Positions 55,901-64,000 of a DNA stretch of 64,000 bases are shown here, piece after piece. The position numbers and the translations under genes are program-made. The stretch lies in NCBI RefSeq assembly GCF_001625305.1, contig NW_017803909.1, forward strand, positions 5,055,417-5,119,416, written 5' to 3'. Under the pieces are notes generated by a model. It saw nothing but the letters and a program-made list of their open reading frames with translations. It was not told the origin of the DNA and made no database searches. The first letter of the stretch is position 1. The number at the start of each line of letters is the position of its first letter. Source of the stretch: Branchiostoma belcheri. Its lineage: Eukaryota > Chordata > Leptocardii > Amphioxiformes > Branchiostomatidae.

Positions 55901-58900
55901 CGTGGTTCATTTACAGTGCAACGACAGACAGAAAGGCGTTGGGGATTACTTTGGAAGCATCCTGTAGAGGATGAGGTCAGTTTTGTGTTTCTCTGCTCGC
56001 AGCTCCTCCGTCCGTCTGTGCACCAGGTCCTCCAGGTTGTTAGTGTACGACTCCAGCATCGAGAACATGTGGTCAACGATGTTACTGCGTCTGCATAAGA
56101 TCGAACACAAATTCAACGCGGATTACAGAGGATAACCTCCTTAAAGGTTCAAACAATATTCTTTCTTGATTAAAGTTGAAATTTTAGATCCAACACAAAG
56201 AACGGTTCTCTCGCCTAGAGCTTTCGTTCAGCCACTCTGGTCTTCCTCAGTAGACTGACCCAGTGAGGCTTGAAGTGTGACGTCAACACTGGGTTAAATC
56301 TGGTAGACTACTGAGGAAGACCAGAGTGACTGGTCAAAAGCTCTAGGCGAGAGAACTTCTTTGTGTTGTATCTAAAGTTTTAACCTTTTAAACATGTAGC
56401 TACCAACACAGATGAACTTTCATGATAATATTCTTTCTTTTGTAAATTCATTACCATTTTGTCAGACATTAGGAAACCAGAGAGTCATAGTGACACATAG
56501 GAAGAGATTATCATGCACAATATATGAGTATATGAGTCGACTTTTGGCCTCATCTCTGTTACTTACTGGCCCTTGTTGAGCTGTCCGATGGCGGTGTCAA
56601 TCAGAGAGAACTCCGGGCGCGCCTCCGGGTCCTCCTCCCAGCTCTGCTCCATCAGGGAGATGTACTGCCGCGGCACCATCGCGTCCCTCACCCACGGCCG
56701 GAACAGTGGACTCGTCCGAGCTTTCACCCGCTCTATGATATCTGAAGGAGCAACAGAGTTGAATCATGTCAAAACTAGAAAGGTAACATTTGCAAAGCAA
56801 ATGTTTACTTTCGCATATGGTCTGCTCTGTTAAATCTCATTCAAATACATTCATATATATGGTCAGAGAGGAGCCTAAATCCCTCCTGCGATAAAATTGC
56901 AACATGATGTAACCCAACACTAGTAACCATGGTGACAGACGTCTGGTTCAGGTCATTGACCTTATTTGTTTGGACAAGGTGAAGAAGAAGAGGAAACAGA
57001 GCAAAAACAATACATTTTCTTTGGTAAACATAATTAATTGAAGAACTGGAAAATCCGTACCGAAAGTGGGTATATCATCAGTTTCGTATGCAGTCCTATT
57101 TACGATTATTGCATGAGCAATGAATTAAATAAACTACAGTGTACCTTGTGGCGACATGAGTGACATCATACAGTACGGCGCACCGCGGACAAATATCTCC
57201 TGCAGGATGATCCCGAAGCTGTACACGTCACCCTTCTGACTGCCCTTCTTGCTGGCAGTCTCCACGGGCTCCCGTAAGTGTTCAGGAGCCGTCCACAACA
57301 TGGCTGAAAATAAGAACGCAAAGCCAGCAGATGACTTCCATGGAATCATCGTAAGCTTGTAACTCATCAAGATGGCGCTACAGCAAGGAAAAGATATGCA
57401 CTGATGAAGTACAGAAAGTTGATCAGGCAACTTGGCATGTTAGGCCTTGTTCACACTGCGACGCCTGAACCGCGATTCGGCTAGAATGGGCACATTATTC
57501 GTTGATTACTGCTCTTAAAGTTCATGCCACGTATATTTTGATATTGCATATAGATAAAGAAGTATAACCCCGTAATCCGTGACCGGGTCAATATGTAAAG
57601 TAAACCGGTGAAGTCACATTGGAATCACATTGCGTTCAGATGCAAATCGAGATCCGGTAGAACTGGTTCTAAACTACCTCCCAAGGTCGTTTGGGATCGA
57701 GGCGCTTTCAATCGATTTGGAGCGTTCAGATGGGGTCACTTGAATCCGGCTTAGGTGGAAATTGGATCGAAACCGCTTACAGCGTATTGGTATGGCCTTA
57801 CTGCCATTTAATACTTAAATTCACGAACTCGTCCATTACATACCTGCGTATTCCCCCCTGGCCCGTGCCCGGACCCCCGAGCCTGCCGACATCTCTCCGT
57901 AGTCGGTGATTTTCAGCATCCAGCGGGAGTCGATGACGCAGTGGGAGGACTTCAGGTTCCCGTGAGACACCAGCGCGCTGCGGTGGAGGAAGTCCATGCC
58001 CTGGGGGGAGGCGACAGCGTACACGTCAAACATTCATTTTGTTCATCCGTGAATATAGTTTCATCAGGTTGGTATATGCAGATATGTAAATATTGTACGC
58101 TTGGGAATGCATCCATAGCAGTGCTGCAGTGCAATGTGAACCAACTGTAGGAATTGCCCTGAGGAAGGTGACAGACGGTCATCGAAACGTCGGCTGTTAA
58201 TAAGACACTTTGTTGTGCAAAAAGAGCCTCTCGTCACTCAGCATCTGTTCAAATTTTCATCATCATCTAAACTAAAGTGAATACTTCATCTCTCAACATG
58301 TACAACTTTTAGAAAATGGCAGATCACTTCAGAAAATGGCAGATCACTGTTTTGACCACAGAGAGGATCTATTAACGACTTTTCAGACCTTCACAATGTC
58401 TGTGATGAATGAAGACTTGAAAGTCCAGTTCAGCTTGATGTCGTCATTATGCAGAATGTCCTGTTATAAGATGAGAAAACGACATGATTTATTCTTTAAA
58501 ACAAAGAGGGTTCTTTGCTGCAATGCAAAACATATCTGCAAGTTTTAAGTAGGCTTACATTTACATTATATGCCGTAAATTTGAAGGACAGTTAAGTTGA
58601 GGTTACGCATTAATCTATGTAAGCTCGAGGAAAAAGTACAGGTGACAAGATATTAGAGACAAAGATAGTGCTGAGGTGTAGTCTAGCACCACTTGACCAC
58701 GAAGTTTACGGAGGGGGTGGCGGTGTTACCTGTAAGCTCCCTCTGGTACACAGCTCCATAACGGTGCAGATATTCGGCGCGTCCACGCATGCTCCAACGA
58801 ACGGAGTCAGGTTTTCATGACGAATCTTACTCATCTGTGAAGACAAAAGCATGTGGATTCAGGGTACATTCTCTCCAGATCTCATCTTGTCAAAAATTAC

Positions 58901-61900
58901 ATGTACATTTTCTGTCTTATCATATATCAATTTGATTAGATCATCTTATGTAGCAACTGGTGTACGATATCTTTATGGACAACTTGTCAGCCTGTTTTAA
59001 AATGTACGATTCTGACCAGGAATCAGCTTAATACCTGGAACAGTTCATAGAGTCGAGCAGGAGTCAGCTCAAACTCATCAGGAGGGACATGCTTCACCGC
59101 GACCATGGAGTTCTGAAAAATATGATAAAGGTAAAAATTTAAAAAAAGGATAAATCTCAGAAAAGCTGCAAAAAGGTCTGTAGCTTGTTTAAAGTGAAAA
59201 CTTTAGATCCAACACAATTAAGATCTCTCACCTAGAGCTTTCGATCGCGACGGGAGCCGACATCGTCTACCAGATACCTTTGACCCAGTGTTGATGCCAC
59301 ACTTCAAAGAAGCCACGTGACAAGCCTCACTGGGTCAGTCTATTGAAGAAGACCAGAGTGACTGGTCGAAAGCTACCAACTACCAACACAGATGAACTTA
59401 CATGATAGCTGTAACTTGTTATTACGTGATATCGCGTGATGAGAAAGGTTTTGATTGGTTGCTCCTGACCTTGTGGTGAGCGGCGTTGACCTTCTTCTTG
59501 TCGTGCAGCAGTTCGACCATCTCCAGGTCGTTAGAGAAGGAGGAACAGAACGGGTCGGCGGACGTCGACTTACTGGAGCGGGACGTGCGGGACGTGTGGG
59601 ACATCCGCCGGGAACCGTACTGCGGAACGGACAGACATGGCATACACTTTTCATTGTATTTCTTGAAGAAAAAAAAGATTTTGTATTCTTTTTTTCTGAT
59701 CTTCTGTCTATTGTCTTCGGGTATACATACATATTGTTTTGGTTAAGTTTGTGTTTGTTTGTGTGTTCGTAGTTATCTGAATGCATCAAATCTGAGTGGC
59801 AGGAAGGGGAGATTTTGTAACCGCAGACTGACGTTAAGGTCAAGTTGGCAGTCTAACTAATCTCCGCCCCTGAGGCGTCGCCAAAAACTGTTGGTCGAGC
59901 ATTGGCTTTAAACCGTCGCCGCGTCAGCCTTTAATTAGAATTTTCCGTAATTCTTCACTGTTTCAATTTTATTAACTATAACCCAACAATCAATCACACC
60001 TAGAATTTTCTGAACGAATTCATGGCAACAATAGCTCGATTATAAAGCTGTCTGGAAATATATGTTTTTGCTTGCCGCCCTTAAGCTTCATAAGTCATCA
60101 GTTATAACACGTCATGGACAAACATCATGTGCCACTCCGGTTATAACTCAGACTCACCATAGGTAAATATTTGTGGAACACGTGATGGTGAAGTGTTCTG
60201 TTGTGGTGTAATTATAACCCTCACCTTTCGCCGTGTTACGTGCGCGTGCCGATTCCGACTGGAGTCGATGAAGGTCAACTCTTCGTAGTTAATCTTCCAC
60301 ATCATCTGCCAAACTTCCTTTTTCACCATTTTCTTCCTAAATTAAGGTTTTTGTGATGAAAGAAGAAGTGATTCAACTGCCCACATCAGTACCCATCCAT
60401 GTTAGTAGGTAAAGACAATAAATATTCAAATTTGTAAATGTTTTAACTGTTCTGGATGGAAACGAACTTATGAGGCGGAACATTAGTCAAAATGAGTTAT
60501 ATTTTTGGCCCACTGGCGGCTTGATATGGTACTGCGGCGGAACTTCCGGTTTTGATATCTCATGATCAAGACATGCTAAGGACACGAAATTTGAATGATA
60601 AGTAGTTCTTGAGGTGGGAAAGAAGTGACATGAGTTTGGGCCCCCTAGCGGCTTGCTCTGGAACTACAGACACCAAAAACATCGGCAAACCTGATAATGA
60701 AGAACACGGCGAAGGCTGCCAGGGTGACGACCAGCAGTGATGTAGTGGTGGCGGCCACGATGGTGCTGGAGTCGATGGCGGCGCTCTGAGCGGGGAGTTC
60801 TGTGGAGGGATGTATGCACACGTATACTCAGGCTTTATACTAACATATGCAGTAATTACGTATCCTTTCTCGCTTGGTGGTTCATGCTATTGAAATGTGA
60901 ATATCATTTACCAAAATCTGGTACAAAATACATGTCCATATAGCCTGACATTAACTAGTTCAAAAGCGTCTCTCTCTCTAGCTCTCTCTCTCTCTCCTGC
61001 TATCCCGAACTTCTTTCCACCCTTTCTTCTCCCTTTTTGTTCCCCATGAACATGTATCTTCATGGTGTTACGTTTACGCCCGGGCGTAAGCGTCTTTAGC
61101 AACGTTGTGTTCAACTATGTTAATGCTGTGTTCAGAACCAAGGACAGGACCCTTCAACTGTGTGAATGGTGTGTTCAGCACCAAGGACAGGGCCCTTCAG
61201 CTGTGTGAATTGTGTGTTCAGCACCAAGGACAGGGTCCTTCAACTGTGTGAATGGTGTGTTCAGCACCAAGGACAGGGTCCCTTCAACTATGTGAATGGT
61301 GTGTTCAGCACCCAGGACAGGGTCCTTCAACTGTGTGAATTGTGTGTTCAGCACCCAGGACAGGGTCCTTCAACTGTGTGAATTGTGTGTTCAGCACCAA
61401 GGACAGGTCCCTTCAACTGTGTGAATGGTGTGTTCAGCACCCAGGACAGGGTCCTTCAACTGTGTGAATTGTGTGTTCAGCACCAAGGACAGGGTCCTTC
61501 AACTGTGTGAATGGTGTGTTCAGCACCAAGGACAGGTCCCTTCAACTATGTGAATGGTGTGTTCAGCACCAGGGACAGGGCCCTTCAACTGTGTGAATGG
61601 TGTGTTCAGCACCAGGGACAGGGTCCTTCAATTATGTGAATGGTGTGTTCAGCATAAAATACAGGTCCCTTCAGCTGTGTGAATGGTGTGTTCAGCACCA
61701 AGGGCAGGTCTGTTCAACTATGTGAATTGTGTGTTCAGCACCAAGGCCAGGGCCCTTTAGCTGTGTGACGTTTCCCGGGTTTTCCATAAACAGTGACGTG
61801 ACAAAGACCCGTACCGTCCTTCGGAGGCCAGACTCCCCCGGGCCAGTTGTGGTAGGACCCGCCCACCAGACTGTGGAACTGCCTGGCTGTCTTGTTGTAC

Positions 61901-63367
61901 TGCGCGATCATGCGGACCTGTTTAACACTGTGGTGAAACAGGGCGTAGTCAGCAACTCTGTCGCCATCCTCGTCCATGTAGACTGTCTCATTGCAGAAAC
62001 CTGTGTTTTATGAGAAATTAAGTGGATGTTAACTCATTGCCCGTAGCTTTTGCAGTCATATCATCCAACATTGCTTCATTGACTTTGCTGGTCCTCACAT
62101 TGCATCATTGCATTCTTACATCAACATACATTAAGCATGTTCATAAAATTCACGAAAGTCTTGCAAAATTATGCACATATGAATGATGTGATAAGAAGAG
62201 ACCTACCTATAAAACTCATGTTCCGCATGTTCTTACTAATCTGGATTTCATTTGGGTCCGGTAATTCATCTGGAATTCCTATAGTAAGGAAAAGAGACAA
62301 GAGAACAATACACAGTACATCATTTGAGTTGCTACCGTAGCGTGAAACAGCGATACACGTCAGAATAGTTATGATACACATCAGAAAATAAACTTATCAA
62401 AAGGCTAAATTTTCTATGAATAAATTTGTCTCAACTCTATCAGTTCAATGTCCTTGTTATGATATAGCCTAAAGTTCCTACCTGGAAGAACCCCAGAGCC
62501 TTCGTCAGCCCTGACGTCCCTCCCGTCGGTGTGGATGAGTGTGGGGGCGAACGTTCTGAGTAAGGACTGGTACAGTAACTGCACGGCGTTGTACAGGTTC
62601 GACATCTCCACCAGCCTCTCTACGTCCTAAAGAGAATCGTTAAAACAACAACGAATGTCCATGTTAGAATTAGAGTAAACACTCTACACATTTCTGGGTT
62701 TTGAAGAGTCTTGCAGTCTGACCAATAGTACAGTATGGAAGTACAAATGGAGGCTTCTAAATGTATCGAATGCGATTTCAGGCCTAGGGCAGCACAACTG
62801 GAAATGTGCTGAACAAGGCAATCTTTCTGATATTGACACAAACTGCTTCACATTAGCACATTTGTGTCAGCACTTTGGGCATTAAAAACTGCAGAAACAA
62901 GCCCCAAGATGAGTCCTTTGTTTTCTGGGTGGTATCTTAAAAATCAGCACAGGGCCCTTCCAGTGACCATTTTCCGTCAGAATTTTTGGATTTTGTTGCT
63001 CCATGAGGGTCAATATACATTGAAACAGTGTGGTTTCAAATCAGATAAGTAACTAGAATACATGTATTGGATTTGAAAAATCGGGTTTCCAACCCCTAAA
63101 AACTGCATTGGATGCCTTTAAACATGCGCCATTTACAGATTAACAAATACTAATGCAAAGCGGGGTGGCCACCTTACCTCAACGGTTTTAAACTCGTTGT
63201 CGTCCCCTTTCCTGGGAAGGTGAACTTCAGATGTAGGCATCTTGTCGTTGACCCTTTTTTGGAACTCGCTGAGGTCACAGCCGATGGCCAGTGTCCAGCA
63301 TAGCCTCATGACGGACACGTAGGCTTCCCGCGCTTTTCCGTCTTCTGTGTCATTCATCCTCCACGCC
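52965..63367 (-). CDS. Receptor guanylate cyclase-like protein, 3' 20 exons; cyclase domain lacks catalytic residues
   Basis: Exons: 63367-63178, 62626-62482, 62278-62207, 62000-61815, 60799-60691, 60336-60225, 59619-59470, 59112-59035, 58834-58730, 58460-58389, 58000-57844, 57303-57145, 56741-56567, 56090-55950, 55444-55321, 55169-55101, 54885-54708, 54199-54101, 53366-53275 and 53057-52965. About 834 residues; the N-terminus is beyond the window. Order: end of a ligand-binding ectodomain ([18 protein letters not shown]), one TM helix, then a kinase-homology domain (VAVKHV, HGNLKSS for [22 protein letters not shown]). A dimerisation coil ([18 protein letters not shown]) precedes a class III cyclase fold ([50 protein letters not shown]). 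In the cyclase, SDIVGF reads CNVINL (metal Asp to Asn), NTASRMES reads SVALTMET (catalytic Asn and Arg lost) and MPRYC reads MPRYS. Probably inactive alone; it may act as a scaffold or heterodimer partner (inference). Confidence 0.88.
53792..53880. mobile_element. TAGCCT palindromic element 7
   Basis: TAGCCTGGGTACCATCCGGA and its inverse, with inner arms GCAACGCTCG/CGAGCGTTGC. Flanked by TCACAAGAG (53783-53791) and TTACAAGAG (53881-53889), 9 bp with one mismatch. In a guanylate cyclase intron. Confidence 0.75.
55500..55860 (+). mobile_element. MITE family with CATCCARTGYA ends, copy 2
   Basis: Same element and orientation as 44037-44377, with slightly eroded left terminus (TAGTGCAGTTTTTAGGGCTT) and right end CTGAAATTGCACTGGATGCC. 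Guanylate cyclase intron. Confidence 0.65.
56168..56426 (+). mobile_element. Mirror-arm retroposed element, copy with perfect 13-bp TSD
   Basis: Inverted arms of about 110 bp around a short centre containing GACCCAGTGAGGCTTG. Flanked by a perfect 13-bp duplication, AATATTCTTTCTT, at 56155-56167 and 56427-56439. The left arm carries an intact hammerhead-like core on the minus strand (56218-56250). The right arm core (from 56311) has GAAA changed to AAAA. Guanylate cyclase intron. Confidence 0.75.
56218..56250 (-). ncRNA. Hammerhead ribozyme-like core, GAAAGCTC type
   Basis: Minus strand: CTA, CTGAGGA, an imperfect stem II (GACCAG / CTGAAC), then GAAAGCTC and TAG. CTA and TAG on either side can pair as stem I, and AGCT is a palindromic, dimer-type stem III. 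Confidence 0.5.
56774..57030 (+). repeat. Dispersed ~260-bp repeat, copy 5 of 5
   Basis: Full-length member of the family at 2836-3110, beginning AGAAAGGTAACATTTGCAAA. Guanylate cyclase intron. Confidence 0.7.
57443..57797. mobile_element. GGCC..GTTCACA element, related to 16555-16883
   Basis: Left part GGCCTTGTTCACACTGCGAC and CGCCTGAACCGCGATTCGG match the inverted right end of the element at 16555-16883. The right boundary is uncertain because the far end (TATGGCC) is only weakly complementary. Confidence 0.35.
58045..58245 (+). mobile_element. Hammerhead-bearing element, second copy of the 98-238 type
   Basis: Shares TTTCATCAGGTTGGTA, the hammerhead core and the downstream TTGTTGTGCAAAAAGAG tail with the element at 98-238, in the opposite orientation. 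No target duplication was identified. Guanylate cyclase intron. Confidence 0.55.
58159..58191 (+). ncRNA. Hammerhead ribozyme-like core, GAAACGTC type
   Basis: CTGAGGA (58159-58165), stem II GGTGAC pairing with GTCATC, then GAAACGTC (58184-58191). The three bases before (GCC) and after (GGC) pair to form stem I, so all conserved parts of a minimal hammerhead are present. The loop-less ACGT stem III implies cleavage as a dimer. Best of the candidates here. Confidence 0.6.
59190..59408 (+). mobile_element. Mirror-arm element, degraded copy with 12-bp TSD
   Basis: Family of 3515-3790. Flanked by CTGTAGCTTGTT (59178-59189) and CTGTAACTTGTT (59409-59420), one mismatch. The right arm reads ATTGAAGAAGACCAGAGTGA then GAAAGCTACC, so its hammerhead boxes are mutated. 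Guanylate cyclase intron. Confidence 0.6.
60490..60670 (-). repeat. Fragment of the CA-anchored dispersed repeat
   Basis: Contains GGAACTTCCGGTTTTGATAT and GGGCCCCCTAGCGGCTTG, the inverse of blocks in 18030-18310 and 25630-26005, without the microsatellite. Confidence 0.5.
61105..61780 (+). repeat. Minisatellite, ~43-bp unit, about 15 copies
   Basis: Repeated unit TGTGTGAATGGTGTGTTCAG + CACCAAGGACAGGGTCCTTCAAC with small variants. It fills most of the intron between exons 60691-60799 and 61815-62000 of the guanylate cyclase gene and ends about 35 bp before the 61815 splice donor. The short open frames inside it are artefacts of the repeat. Confidence 0.85.
62759..63117 (-). mobile_element. 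MITE family with CATCCARTGYA ends, copy 3 (diverged)
   Basis: Inverse orientation to 44037-44377. The end at 63117 (AAACTGCATTGGATGCC) is clear; the end near 62759 is eroded. Lies between two guanylate cyclase exons. Confidence 0.55.
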
Positions 63368-63420
63368 CTGAGGGACGTCAAACGTGATGTATCAAATATA
63401 AGAATATCTTTTCCTTAAAG

Positions 63421-63772
63421 GCATCCAATGCAATTTCAGGGCAGCAAAACTGAAAATATTCTAAATAAGGCAATCTGTATGATATTGACACATACTATCC
63501 CACATTAGCACATCTGAATCGGTATTTCATACTTAAAGCATTTAGAACTGAAGAAAAAAGCCCGGCCCAAGATCTGTCCTTTATTTTCTAGGTGGTACCC
63601 TAAAAATCAAGGTCCTTCCAGTAACCGTTTTTCGTCAGAACTCTGGGCATTTTTGCACCATGAATGTCAATTTGCATTGGGACAGTGTTGTTTCAACTTA
63701 GTATGTAGATAAGTGACTAGAATATTCACTTTGAAAAATCTGGTTTCCAAGCCCTAAAAACTGCACTGGATA
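63421..63772 (-). mobile_element. MITE family with CATCCARTGYA ends, copy 4
   Basis: GCATCCAATGCAATTTCAGG at the left, AACTGCACTGGAT at the right; inverse orientation to copies 1 and 2. It begins just upstream of the last visible guanylate cyclase exon. The remaining 230 bases to the window edge show no recognisable exon. Confidence 0.65.
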
Positions 63773-64000
63773 CATTGAAAAAAGTATAAAACTGACTCTA
63801 TTTGGACGACTCATAACTGCCTTGCAATTTTTCAGTCTTCTGTCATTAGCTGTGTATAACGTACTCGGTTCTTTTGCTCTGCTATTACTGTAAAAATGTG
63901 TAAATCTATTCCATAGAACGTTGTGTGTTTTACATGACTTTGATATCACTCGTCTTTGTATATTTCCAAGCTATTATATACTGGCATAAGCTAAGACACG

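Noticed and set aside
61166..61381. Cys-rich 71-codon plus-strand open frame
   Set aside because: It is the 43-bp minisatellite read in a lucky frame and is antisense to the host gene.
1..64000. CRISPR arrays, operons, bacterial-type promoters and terminators
   Set aside because: The DNA is eukaryotic and intron-bearing; the tandem repeats lack spacer structure and belong to minisatellites or transposons.

Overview
The window reads as nuclear DNA of a multicellular animal: every recognisable gene is split into short exons by GT-AG introns, and the genes are IMPACT, an RGK-type small GTPase, CUB/LDL-receptor-A membrane proteins and a receptor guanylate cyclase. The gene repertoire, compact introns, tRNA-derived SINEs and many small palindromic elements fit an invertebrate chordate. 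Amphioxus (Branchiostoma) is my best guess, but that is inference; no species marker was tested. Exon boundaries were set by hand from reading frame, splice consensus and phase; every gene model closes in frame except VWA copy C, which is one base short.

Layout. 0.5-2.0 kb (+): the 3' exons of IMPACT, with the 5' part outside the window. 3.1-10.7 kb (-): an RGK GTPase (Rad/Gem/Rem type), five coding exons, with a long N-terminal extension. 13.3-37.8 kb (-): three tandem paralogues (A, B, C), each with 15 coding exons in the same order, encoding an unusual protein: an N-terminal VWA domain with a complete MIDAS, an acidic linker, two MIB/HERC2 modules, and a C-terminal CaaX prenylation motif. 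Copies A and B also share non-coding upstream sequence, including a 27-nt candidate 5'UTR exon. Copy C carries one 1-base deletion. 41.7-45.2 kb (-) and 47.9-51.5 kb (+): two divergently transcribed, related type I membrane proteins with a signal peptide, CUB, LDLa, a transmembrane segment and a shared WKPGW..WR motif. 53.0-63.4 kb (-): the 3' twenty exons of a receptor guanylate cyclase whose cyclase domain has lost several catalytic residues, while its kinase-homology domain looks normal for the family.

The DNA between and inside genes is rich in small mobile elements. Three observations stand out. (1) Seven palindromic elements begin TAGCCT/TAACCT and end in the complement, are flanked by 8-9 bp target-site duplications, and have unrelated bodies. 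(2) Inverted-arm retroposed elements with 11-13 bp target-site duplications carry minimal hammerhead-ribozyme cores (CTGAGGA, stem II, then GAAACGTC or GAAAGCTC), as known for Penelope-like elements. (3) There are several tandem arrays and SINE/MITE families.

The genes do not form an operon. The main functional idea is that the VWA-MIB/HERC2-CaaX cluster encodes lipid-anchored cytosolic adaptors. This architecture lacks the RING and ankyrin parts of Mind bomb ligases, and I do not recognise it as a named family.
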